Shown here: positions 7,448 to 16,174 of the stretch, piece by piece
How the letters are laid out: every line of letters starts with the position of its first letter
Position numbering within the stretch: position 1 is the first letter of the stretch
Made by a program: the position numbers and the translations under genes
Assembly (NCBI GenBank): GCA_965218775.1
Contig: CBDCLS010000006.1
Coordinates: 186,001-250,000 of the forward strand
Source of the DNA: CAUZIZ01 sp965218775
Lineage (GTDB): Bacteria; Acidobacteriota; UBA6911; RPQK01; JAJDTT01
Length of the DNA: 64,000 bases
Reading direction: 5' to 3'
The notes under the pieces: generated by a model
What the model was told of the DNA's origin: nothing
Databases searched by the model: none
Seen by the model: only the letters and a program-made list of their open reading frames with translations

Positions 7448-8917
7448 TCATTTCTCGGTCGGCACCAGCCGCTTGAGCTCTTCGAACCAGTTCAGGACGA
7501 TGATCAGTTCTGTCCCCGTCTCTGCTCTCTGTTCGGCATCCTTGATCATCAAGAACCGCTGCCCGTCCGGAGAGATATCGTATCGTCGACCTCCACCAAT
7601 GTTATCCTGCGGCCCCTGCGGCCCTTTGAACAGCGCTTCTGGAGTCCCTGCCCTGAAAGTGGGCTCGGTTTGGATGGGGACGACCATCATCGTCTGGTCA
7701 TCGTTTTCCAGGTAAACTAGCTCTCGCCCCTGGGGTCCCCACGAAGGCTCTTGTCCACCATCCCTTGAAATCCTAAATTTCCCGTCCTCCACAGCGATCC
7801 GCTTGCCGTCGGGCGAAAGAATCGCTGCGCCACCGTTCGTTGTATTGAGTGATTGGTCACGAGGCAGCTGAACATATAGGCGCAAGGGGGTTGTTGGTTC
7901 CACCGAACGGACTGCATGCCGCGGCACGACTGGTGAAATCAGAAGAGCCACCGTCATCAGGCTAGCTACACCCCAAGGAGCCAGTTGCCGCCACGATCTC
8001 TCGGCCACCTCTGCGCGCACCTGAGACGGCCCAGTTACAGCCTCCTCGGTGGGTAGCCGCGAGTCTCCGATCTCATCCATCAGCTCTCCCAAATCCGTCC
8101 GCACCTCATGGAGGAGCTGGTAGCGGCGATCCGGGTCTTTGGCCAGCATCTTCCTCACCGTATGCTGAAGTACAGGAGGAACCTCATTCATGTACCGAGA
8201 TAACGGGGGTGGATCTTCTGTGACGATGCTGCTGGAGGTATCCTCTGACTGCGCTTTCTTAAAAGGGTCTATGCCGGTGAGCATCTCGTAGAGCAGCACT
8301 CCGAAGGAGAAGATGTCTGACCTGGAATCCACCTCCTGGGCTCGGACCTGCTCTGGGGACATATAGGGGAGTGTGCCGAGTGTGGCACCTGTTGCGGTCA
8401 GGGTGGAGCTGACCGTTTCGTCGTGATTGGCCACACCTTCAGTCGGAACCAGCCGCTTGGCCAACCCAAAGTCCATCACCTTCACATGCCCTTCCAGCGT
8501 CAGCATGATGTTAGCTGGCTTCAGATCCCTGTGGACGATGTTTTGTTTGTGGGCGGCCTCCAGAGCCTCAGCTATCTGGAGGGCGATCTTCAGGCTCTCC
8601 TCCAGAGGTATGGCGCCGCCCTTGATACGCTCCGCCAGTGTCTCCCCTTCCACCAACTCCAACACCAATGCCTGCTTGTCTTCGGAGTCTTCCAGGCCGT
8701 AGATGGACGCAATATTGGGATGATTGAGCGACGCCAGTACCTGGGCTTCGCGGGAGAAACGGGCCATGCGCTTCCGATCTGCGGCAAAGGCATCGGGTAA
8801 GACCTTCAGGGCGACATCACGGTTGAGCTTGGTATCGGTGGCACGGTAGACCTCACCCATGCCGCCTTCACCGATCTTGGTGGTGATCTTGTAATGGGAG
8901 ATCGTCTGGCCGATCAT
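7448..8917 (-). CDS. Membrane Ser/Thr protein kinase with internally shortened PD40 propeller
   Basis: A 489-aa protein starting MIGQTISHYKIT at the ATG 8917, the standard start of this kinase family (an in-frame TTG three codons earlier is less likely). The kinase domain is intact: GEGGMG at residues 16-21, Lys38, HRD at 129-131, DFG at 149-151 and the SPEQ motif. A membrane segment (APWGVASLMTVALLISPVV) follows. The extracytoplasmic part is only about 150 residues. It jumps from the first PD40 strand (…ILSPDGKRIAVEDGKF) straight into the last blades (GGQEPSWGPQGRELVYL…YDISPDGQRFLMI…LNWFEELKRLVP). Relatives have a full propeller and about 850-900 aa, so some 400 residues appear deleted in frame. 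It starts 5 bp after the stop of the IS-split kinase, so both formed one operon. Confidence 0.85.
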   Translation of the reverse strand: MIGQTISHYKITTKIGEGGMGEVYRATDTKLNRDVALKVLPDAFAADRKRMARFSREAQVLASLNHPNIASIYGLEDSEDKQALVLELVEGETLAERIKGGAIPLEESLKIALQIAEALEAAHKQNIVHRDLKPANIMLTLEGHVKVMDFGLAKRLVPTEGVANHDETVSSTLTATGATLGTLPYMSPEQVRAQEVDSRSDIFSFGVLLYEMLTGIDPFKKAQSEDTSSSIVTEDPPPLSRYMNEVPPVLQHTVRKMLAKDPDRRYQLLHEVRTDLGELMDEIGDSRLPTEEAVTGPSQVRAEVAERSWRQLAPWGVASLMTVALLISPVVPRHAVRSVEPTTPLRLYVQLPRDQSLNTTNGGAAILSPDGKRIAVEDGKFRISRDGGQEPSWGPQGRELVYLENDDQTMMVVPIQTEPTFRAGTPEALFKGPQGPQDNIGGGRRYDISPDGQRFLMIKDAEQRAETGTELIIVLNWFEELKRLVPTEK

Positions 8918-8922
8918 CGTAT

Positions 8923-9869
8923 TCAATCCGTGGGCATGAGTTGTTTGAGTTCCTCAAACCAGTTGAGGACGACGTGGTACTCGGTCGGGCACGCATGCTG
9001 GATGAACACGAAGCGCTGGTCGTCCTGTGCGATGTCGTAGCTCAAAGGCGTAAAATCAAAAAGAGAACCCTTCCGGTAATTAAAGAGCAGTCTCGGAGCC
9101 TCCGCTTTAAGTGTTGGCTGCGTCTGGATGGAGACCGCCATCACCTTTTCCCCGTTCCGATAGAAAAGCTCCCTGCCACTGTGCGCCCATAGGGGCTGCA
9201 TCCCTCCGGCTGTCGATATGGGCTCAATCCCCCCTCCTTCGGGGTAGGGTTTAACGTACACCTCCCCTCGGCCCGAGCGGATGGAGGTAAAGGCAATCCA
9301 GCGGCCGTCCGGCGAGAAGCTAGGCTGACTTTCCTCAAACTCGGTGGCAAGAAAGGGCGTCCGCTCACCTCCGAAGGGAAGCGTGAAGATGTCCCGGGTT
9401 GATGACCCAACCACGGCGGCAAACACCAATACACTACCGTCGGGGGACCAGGAGAAGGGTCTCTGCATATCCAAGATCGAGTCTCGTCCCATCTCCTTCG
9501 TGAGTCGCTCGGCCTTACCACTGCCGTCCGCTGCCATCCAAAAGAGACCGGGCTGACTGCCCCTCCTAGCGAATGCGACTCGAGTGCCATCTGGAGTCCA
9601 AATGGGAGCGCTACCAGTCGTCAACGGAGTCAAGATCCCGCGGGCTATTTCATAGATCCAGACCTCAGTGTCTGCGAATAATCCTCCCAGTGTCACAGCC
9701 AAACGTTGCCCATCGGGCGAAAAGCGAACGGACAAGAAGTCCCGCCGCATGTCCGTCACTAGCTGTTGCTCGCCCTGGCGATCTACCCAGACCAGTGTGT
9801 TCCCACTGCTTGCCGGATTCGGAGCATAGGCCAGCGTTCCGTTCTCCGATATGCTGTACGCCACCCTAA
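8923..9869 (-). pseudogene. C-terminal half of IS-interrupted Ser/Thr kinase (PD40 propeller)
   Basis: This fragment encodes about 313 residues beginning VAYSISENGTLAYAPN and continuing with repeated PD40 strands (VRFSPDGQRLAV, SWSPDGSVLVF, PSFSPDGRWIAFTS, YDIAQDDQRFVF), ending LNWFEELKQLMPTD. It is the exact continuation of the kinase fragment at 11543-13252: deleting the IS1380 copy and one CTAA repeat joins …LWGG-LR-VAYSISENG in frame. A GTG at 9862-9864 could start it independently, but there is no ribosome-binding site or signal peptide, so translation is unlikely unless a promoter in the IS reads outward. Confidence 0.85.
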
Positions 9870-11558
9870 CCCGGATTTCTCAAAGACAAGAAAAAGCAGT
9901 CAGCTCTATGTGATATAAAATCTTTGTTATCAGATACTTAATAATCACAAGGAGCTGACTACTATGACCACAGAGTGTATCGCTTCCAAGCTGGAGTTTC
10001 AAGAGCTAGAAGGGCGCCGAGTCGAGGCAGAATTCAATGGGGGGCAGATCACCTCAGACTCCGGGGGGTTGCTGTTACGGGAGGTGGAGAGCCGCTATGG
10101 GTTCATTAGCGGCTTGGCCGCCTGCTTTGGGGACCGGCGCGATCCTCGCTTCACCGAGTTCAGTGTGGAGGAACTGGTGGGGCAGCGGATTTACGGACTG
10201 GCCCTAGGCTATGAGGATGTCAACGATCATGAGGAGCTCCGGGCAGATCCGCTGATGGCGGTGTTGGTCGGCAAGGAAGATCCCTTGGGGAGGGATCGGC
10301 GAGCGGAAGCGGATCGAGGCAAGGCGTGTGCGGGCAAGAGCACCCTCAATCGTTTGGAGTTGTCCTCGGTGACGCAGGATAAATATCGCAAGACGCCGGT
10401 GGATGAAGCCGCGGTCGAAGCGTTTTTGGTGGAGCAGTTCATTCGGGTGCGAGGCGGGAAACCGAAGGAGTTGGTCTTGGACCTGGATGCGACGGATGAT
10501 CCGCTGCACGGAGAACAGGAGGGTCGTTTCTACCATGGCTACTACCGGTGTTACTGCTACCTGCCGCTGTATGTGTTTTGCGAGGGGTATGTGCTGGGGG
10601 CCAAGCTGCGGGTGTCGAACCTGGATGGCTCCGAAGGAGCGGTCCAGGAGATGGAGCGGATGGTGGGACAACTGCGGGCGAAGTGGCCGAAGGTCCGCAT
10701 TACTCTGCGGGCGGACAGCAGCTTTGCCCGCGAGGCGTTGATGAAATGGTGTGAGGAGCATCGAGTGGATTACGTCTTCGGTCTGGCCCGCAATCAGCGC
10801 TTAGAGGGGGCCCTGGAGTCCGAGTTGGAACAGGCCCAGGCACTGCAACAAGCCAACGGCAGCAGCGCCCGAGTCTACAAGGACTTTCGTTACCAGACGC
10901 GCAAAAGCTGGAGTCAAGAGCGGCGAGTGGTGGGCAAGGCCGAGTACACGGGTAAGGGATCCAATCCCCGCTTTGTCGTCACCTCGCTGGGAGCGAAGCG
11001 GTGGCCCGCCCAAAAGCTGTACGAGGAGCTGTACTGCGCGCGAGGGGAAGCGGAGAATCGGATTAAGGAGCAGCAGCTAGAGCTGTTTGCCGATCGGACC
11101 TCGACGCACCGCATGAAGAGCAATCAGCTGCGCCTGTGGTTTTCCTCGGTGGCTTACAATCTGCTGCACACGCTCAGGTGTGTCGCTTTGAAGGGGACCC
11201 AGTGGGCGAAGGCGCAATGCCAGACGATTCGCCTCAAACTGTTGAAGATAGGAGGCCAGATTCGGGTCAGTGTCCGAGGGGTGAGCTTGTCGCTGAGCGA
11301 GGGTTATCCTTACCAAACACTCTACGCCCAAACCTTGGCCCAGCTTCAACAGCTCGGCTGAGCGGAGGCAAACCGGAAATCCCAACCATCTGCAACTGAG
11401 GCGGCTGAGGTGTGTCTGAAAAACCGGTTTTCCGCCTTCAACATAGGTGTCACCAAGCTCTCGCACTCTACAGTGCCCTCAACTGAGACTTCGGCTCAAA
11501 CCAGAGTCGAAAAATCGACTAAAATCAGCCTTTCTGCTTTCACTATGAGAAATCCGGG
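9870..11558 (+). mobile_element. IS1380-family insertion sequence, copy 1 (1689 bp)
   Basis: The ends are inverted repeats beginning CCCGGATTTCTCA, with identical 13 bp on both sides. A direct 4-bp duplication CTAA flanks the element at 9866-9869 and 11559-11562. It contains one transposase gene, and a 12-bp palindrome AAAACCGGTTTT (11420-11431) downstream of it that is conserved in copy 2. The insertion splits a kinase gene. The intact ends and target duplication show a simple, complete transposition event. Confidence 0.92.
9964..11361 (+). CDS. IS1380-family transposase
   Basis: A 465-aa DDE transposase. Family hallmarks include the N-terminal 'FNGGQITSDSGGLLLREVE' stretch, 'LALGYEDVNDHEELRADPLMAVLVG', the catalytic 'LVLDLDATDDPLHGEQEG' region, 'ITLRADSSFAREALMKWCEE', and the C-terminal 'ARGEAENRIKEQQLELFADRTS' segment with the last acidic residue. 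The ATG at 9964 follows an AAGGAG. It is about 95% identical to the copy at 19565-20962 with scattered differences, so the copies are not a very recent duplicate pair. No frameshift is seen, so it is probably functional. Confidence 0.93.
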   Translation: MTTECIASKLEFQELEGRRVEAEFNGGQITSDSGGLLLREVESRYGFISGLAACFGDRRDPRFTEFSVEELVGQRIYGLALGYEDVNDHEELRADPLMAVLVGKEDPLGRDRRAEADRGKACAGKSTLNRLELSSVTQDKYRKTPVDEAAVEAFLVEQFIRVRGGKPKELVLDLDATDDPLHGEQEGRFYHGYYRCYCYLPLYVFCEGYVLGAKLRVSNLDGSEGAVQEMERMVGQLRAKWPKVRITLRADSSFAREALMKWCEEHRVDYVFGLARNQRLEGALESELEQAQALQQANGSSARVYKDFRYQTRKSWSQERRVVGKAEYTGKGSNPRFVVTSLGAKRWPAQKLYEELYCARGEAENRIKEQQLELFADRTSTHRMKSNQLRLWFSSVAYNLLHTLRCVALKGTQWAKAQCQTIRLKLLKIGGQIRVSVRGVSLSLSEGYPYQTLYAQTLAQLQQLG

Positions 11559-13252
11559 CTAAGGCCACCCCACAACCCCTCCAGCACCGGTGTGGAGTCT
11601 CCCATCACCTTGAGGGCTTCCAGATCGAAGGGGGCTACCAGCAGCTTTCCGTCCAAGGCGTAGATCAGGTGACCGGTAAGTGCATAGTTCGGGTACCGGC
11701 CACCCGGGATGAGCACCTTCTCCTCCCCCGTTTCCAGAGACAGCACATGTACGCCCTCTTCCCCACTGAATACCACTGCCTGACCCCCAGGTAGAATCTG
11801 GGGATCAAAACCGGCGACTCCGGTCAGTTTCTCGGGGGTGCCCCCTGCGTCTGAGACCCTCCAGAGTCCGGGCCTTTTCCCGAAAACGATCGTGCCATCC
11901 TGACCCCAACTGCCGCCCCGAGGGATCTCCACTTCGCAGAGCGTCTGGGCGGGTCCACCCAGCAAGGACACTTTCTTCAATGTTTGCTCATCCCAGTTAA
12001 AGAAGCCCACCCACTTTCCGTCGGGGGAAAAGAATGGACAGCAGGCACCTTCGGTGTGAGGGATCGGTTTGGGCTCCAGTTGATCCAGGGGACGCACGTA
12101 CAACTGCCTGGTGCCCCCTCGGTTGACCGGGTAAACCAGCTGGGTCCCATCGGGTGAAAGTGCCAAGAGATAATCAAGAAGGCCGGCACCCTCAGGACGG
12201 ACAACAGATAGCCGGGCGACGGCGGGCTGTGTGGGTTGGCTGTCGTAGGCTAGATTCCAAAGGAAAAAAGCAGCGGCGCTACCTACGACACCAATGATGC
12301 ACCCCAGAATCGCCCATCGCAAACCTGAAGGGTCTGCCGACTCTTGCACTGTCGCTGGAAACGAAGCGGTTTCAACCTGAGTCTCGCCTGAGTCTGCGAT
12401 GTCGCTAATGATCAGGTCTCCCAGATCTGTTCTCACATCATGGGCGAGTTGGTAGCGCCGGTCCGGCTCCTTGGCCAGCATCTTCCTCACCGTGTGCTGA
12501 AGGAGCACCGGAGTGTTGTCCAGATGTCTGGTGACAGCGGCGGGGACTTCCTTGAGGATGGCATTCGCCGTCTCCACAGGGGTGTCTTTCTTGAACGGAT
12601 GAACCCCTGTAAGCATTTCGTAGAACACCACTCCAAAAGAGAAGATGTCGGAACGGGGATCTACCTTCTGGCCTTGTACCTGTTCCGGTGACATATAGGG
12701 CAGTGTGCCCATCGTGGCCCCTGCTGCTGTCAGGCTGCTGCTCAGGGTGTTTTCCTGATTGTCCGGTCCCCCTGCTGGAGTCAGCCGTTTGGCCAAGCCG
12801 AAATCCATCACCTTCACGTGCCCTTCCGGCGTGAGCATGATGTTGGCGGGCTTCAGATCCCTGTGGACGATGTTCTGCTTGTGGGCTGCCTCCAGGGCCT
12901 CGGCGATCTCTGTGGCCTTCTGGAGGGCATCCTTCAACTCCAGCGGACCGTTGGCCAGCCGATCCTTCAGGGACTGGCCTGCTATGTACTCCATCGAGAT
13001 AAAGGACTGATCCCCGTCTTCCCCCACCTCATGGATGTGGCAGACGTAGGGGTGATCCAGAGCAGCCGCCGATCTTGCCTCCCGCAGAAAGCGTTTCTGG
13101 GCCGCTTCGTCCTGCTGCATTTCCTGGGAGGGGAATTTGAGGGCGACCTTGCGATCGAGGGGGCCGGTGTCCTGGGCCAGATAGACCTCACCCATACCGC
13201 CTTCGCCGAGTTTCTCCAGGATGCGATAGTGGGAGATGGTTTGGCCGATCAA
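11543..13252 (-). pseudogene. N-terminal part of IS-interrupted Ser/Thr kinase
   Basis: A TTG start (13250-13252) opens MIGQTISHYRILEKLGEGGMGEVYLAQD. The kinase core is complete (VALKF Lys, HRDLKPANIML, DFG, GTLPYMSPEQ), followed by a membrane segment (LGCIIGVVGSAAAFFLWNLAY) and the first propeller blades (ALSPDGTQLVYPV, PFFSPDGKWVGFF). After …LEGLWGG the frame enters the IS1380 end and stops, adding LSPDFS. The intact gene would run 13252 to 8923 and encode 878 aa once the 1689-bp IS and one 4-bp duplication are removed; 2637 bp is an exact multiple of three. The truncated product could still be a membrane kinase with a damaged sensor domain. Confidence 0.85.
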
Positions 13253-13288
13253 AGGCGTCTCCAGGATACAGAGGAGTCTATCTACCGA

Positions 13289-13317
13289 ATACTAGAGCCT
13301 TGGGTCTGGAAGGGCAA
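13289..13317 (-). promoter_or_regulatory. Sigma-70-like promoter of split kinase, shared cassette
   Basis: On the minus strand TTGCCC (13312-13317) and TAGTAT (13289-13294) are separated by exactly 17 bp, with the TTG start codon about 37 bp further on. The same -35, spacer and -10 sequence recurs upstream of the kinase at 16175, where the rest of the leader has diverged; the conservation supports a real promoter. Confidence 0.6.
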
Positions 13318-13593
13318 TCTCGAAGGATGGCTTATGTACTAATCGGAAAGATAGACGGGCCACAAAGCGATCCGAGGGAATTACGCGAAACCTCTTAGAT
13401 TCTCTGCTGGTCTAAGCATGCGGAATGAGGGTCGAGAGGAGGAGCCAGGGGACAGAGCCAGCACTACTACGCGATTACTGATCTGCTGGACTTCATCGAC
13501 GAAGGGGGTAGATTGGGAGAGTCTGATTTGAACCAACACAGTTACTTCAACATCCGTATTAGTAGAATCCAACCAGAGAGGAAAGGGGGAACA
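13318..13593. other. Intergenic region between divergent kinase and small secreted protein
   Basis: No gene is supported. The left part flanks the kinase promoter; the right edge carries the AAGGGGGA ribosome-binding site of the gene starting at 13594. Confidence 0.4.
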
Positions 13594-14004
13594 ATGCTCC
13601 TAATCTCCCCATCCACAGCGGCCTTGGTTTTGGCCGTGTTGACTGTGTTCGGCAATTCTGCGGGTGGTTTTCATCACGACCAGAAAAAGGTATTCGCGCT
13701 GCAAATGCACTCTTCTCTGCTACCACGGGATCGAGTTTGGCATGGAACGATTGAGTCGGTGCAGAGGTTGGGCAAAATGGGCTCGACGCCTCAACTCAGG
13801 CTTAGGGTTCGTCTGGGAAATCGTCAACCATCTGAACGGCTTGGACGAGAGACAGTGATAGTCCAACTTGGCTCTTATACTGACTGGTCTACCTTGCCAG
13901 ATCTGAGAAGGGGAACCTTCGTGGTGGTTGATGGACTCAAGGTGGTGAAAGACCGTCGCGTCGTCATCTTCGCCTTTCATATAAGAAGGGTTGGGAAGTG
14001 TTGA
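13594..14004 (+). CDS. Small secreted protein of unknown function
   Basis: A 136-aa protein. The ATG at 13594 is chosen because GAAAGGGGGA lies just upstream and the first residues form a signal peptide (MLLISPSTAALVLAVLTVFGNSAGG). The mature part is basic and beta-rich, with a segment resembling an OB-like barrel (VWHGTIESVQRLG…PQLRLRVRLG…VIVQLGSYTDWSTLPDLRRGTFVVVDGLKVVKDRRVVIFAFHI). No family is recognised with confidence. It lies alone between the split kinase and the IS1182-type transposase and is probably exported. Confidence 0.6.
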   Translation: MLLISPSTAALVLAVLTVFGNSAGGFHHDQKKVFALQMHSSLLPRDRVWHGTIESVQRLGKMGSTPQLRLRVRLGNRQPSERLGRETVIVQLGSYTDWSTLPDLRRGTFVVVDGLKVVKDRRVVIFAFHIRRVGKC

Positions 14005-14420
14005 GACCTTCCTAGCGAACAACTCTTTTCAGTCTCCGACCAGGAGCATCTTCTTCGACCGATTTCAAGTCCGAGTTCCGCGACCCTCACCCCTGGAGTC
14101 AGCCTCTTCGGTTATTCCACGGTTGCTACAAGTGCAAGAACAATCCAGAGTTCCGGCGTCTTGAAAACCGTAATAACTAGCACCCGATCTTACAGACAGC
14201 GTCCGATTTGATCGCAATCGAACGACCGCTTTCGCCTGAGGCTGTGTGATAACTCGATATTCAGCCTCAGCGGCCTGATCAGACCGCATCAGACGACTTG
14301 CCTTAGGATTTGATCGGGCTTTGGTTTGGGCAGGGACAGCCAGGGTTCGAGATTGTTCAGCCTTCAGATGAAGTTGAAGTCGTTCTGATTTGCTGGGTTT
14401 AAGGATTATAAGAGGGCTTA
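14005..14420. other. Non-coding region left of IS1182-type transposase
   Basis: No gene recognised. The stretch probably contains the left end of the IS1182-type element, but no inverted repeat matching the other side could be identified by eye. Confidence 0.4.
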
Positions 14421-15674
14421 TTAGGCTCGGATCGCCTCGATCAGCGGTTTCGTGCCTACCAAGTTCATCATTCGTCTCAGGTTGTAGGCCAGCACGTGCA
14501 AGCTCATCTCGGTATTCACCCGTTCCAGGGTTTTCGTCAGGAAGTGAGTCGATCCCATCCAGGCTTTCAGAGTCCCGAACGGATGTTCCACCGTCGCTCG
14601 ACGGGCTCTCATCGCCTCGGGGTGAGCAGCCAATCGTACTTGCGCTCGGTCCAGCACCTCTTCATGCTCCCAACGACTCATCTTGCGGTAAACGCCTGAA
14701 GTGCACTGCGCCCTGATGGGGCAGGATCGGCACTTGTAGGTCCAGTAGACACGAAGGGTCCGCCCTTTATCCTGGGCGTTCATGTGCCACACCAGGCGCT
14801 CACCTGCCGGGCATTCATATTCGTCGTCTTCAGCGACATAGCGAAAGGCGTCTCGCCCGAACTGGCCTTTGGCCCGGTTGCCTGAGGTCTGTGGCTTGGG
14901 GACGTAGGCTGTGATTCCGGCTTGCTCGCAGGCCTGGATCTCCTCACTGCGGTAATAACCACGATCCGCCACCACGCGGAGTTCCTCCACCTCCAGGTCG
15001 GACTTGGCTTGTTTTGCCATCTTGGCCAGCTGGCGCCGGTCATTGCCTACATTGCTGACCTCATGCGCGACGATCAGGTGGTGATCGGTATCCACGGCCG
15101 CTTGCACGTTGTAGCCCACCAGGGCACTTCCCCGGTGATTCATCGACCGGGCGTCCGGATCCGTCAGGGAGATCTGCTTGCCCGGTGCCTTCAGCCTCCG
15201 GGCCTCGACTTCTTTGAGCCGCACCATCTCCTTCTTCAGAGCCGCGATCTTGTCCTCCAATCGCTGGGTCTTCTCCTCGGCCACTTCCTGGCGGTCGGCC
15301 TCGGCCAACTGCTGCAGGTAACGCTCGATCGTCGCATCCACTTGGGCGAGGCGCCGCTTCATCTTGGCCCGGGTGAAGTTCCGATAGGTGTTGTTGACCG
15401 CCTTGAACTTGCTGCCGTCGATGGCCACCCAAGCGTTGGCAAAGAGGTTGAGGTTGCGGCACACCAGGACGAACTGCCGGCACACCTCACGAATGTGGTA
15501 GGCCGGCCGACCGGTGTCCTGGGGCTGCGTCCGAAAACCGAGCCCAGAGAGGTCCAACTCGTCGATGAAGACATCGATCACGCGGACCGCGCTTTCCTCG
15601 GACACGTAATCGTCCAGGCGTTCGGGGAATAAGGTGGCTTGGGAGCGACTCTCACCCTGGATGAATTCCGTCAT
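14421..15674 (-). pseudogene. IS1182-family transposase with internal in-frame deletion
   Basis: A 417-aa frame beginning MTEFIQGESRSQATLFPERLDDYV, typical of IS1182 transposases. The catalytic DDE parts are present (VAIDGSKFKAVNN, VVADRGYYRSEEIQACEQAGI, VEHPFGTLKAWMG) and the zinc-like cysteine cluster (CPAG…CRSCPIRAQCTSG) is kept. However TGRPAYH is fused directly to IREVCRQFVLVCR. Relatives have about 55-60 residues between these points, including the conserved LKLYIYGYLNR… and DFKTIADFR… segments. The gap keeps the frame but removes the helical DNA-binding region, so the protein is probably inactive. Element boundaries were not resolved. Confidence 0.75.
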
Positions 15675-16109
15675 CGCTTGTCCTTCCGTGGGAAAGCCAG
15701 ATTATATCTGGCCCATCCGACTCCGGTGCGACCGCTTTCCCGGTTACTTCCCCTATATCCGGGTAGTTGCTCTTTGGCGAGAGTCGCGGGTTTCAAACGC
15801 GATCGGTCGTAGTCGGGGGTGGGTGGCCACGAGTGCGGAGTTTTCACACAGTCTCGCCTAAAAGCGGTCATTCAAATTTTCCCCAGAAACGTCGAAGGAA
15901 CTACCCCAAACGGCCAGGAGCAGTCATCCCGCCCAGACCAAGCGGTCATGCGAACACGAAAAGCTTGTGGCTGAAAAGAATGGGTCGCCTTTTCGAGAAA
16001 CAAGGACAAGGATGGCAATTTCAAGCACATGACCAGCTTCGCAGCGAACGAGATTCCGAGCGTCAGCGGAAAAGGCGGATTGAATTCCGCCTATCCTTCC
16101 CCCCTGGCA
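15675..16109. other. Intergenic region upstream of fusion kinase
   Basis: No gene is supported. It holds the upstream flank of the IS1182-type gene, one arm of a 29-bp inverted repeat (15854-15882), and, near the right edge, the shared kinase promoter cassette. Confidence 0.4.
15854..15882. repeat. 29-bp inverted repeat, left arm
   Basis: This sequence (TCGCCTAAAAGC…CAAATTTTCC) is repeated in inverse orientation at 19342-19366, continuing across the second IS1380 copy to 21061-21064, with 28 of 29 positions identical. The two arms bracket the kinase-FGE-hydrolase gene. It may be the end of a transposable element or a dispersed intergenic repeat. Confidence 0.6.
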
Positions 16110-16138
16110 TTGCCCTTCCAGACCCAAGGCTCTAGTAT
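16110..16138 (+). promoter_or_regulatory. Sigma-70-like promoter of fusion kinase, shared cassette
   Basis: TTGCCC (16110-16115), a 17-bp spacer and TAGTAT (16133-16138). The -35, spacer and -10 are identical to those of the divergent split kinase at 13289-13317, and the following leader (…CCTCT.TATCCTGGAG…) is also similar. The TTG start codon lies 37 bp downstream of the -10. Confidence 0.6.
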
Positions 16139-16174
16139 TCTCGAAGACAGACTTCCCTCTATCCTGGAGCTCCG

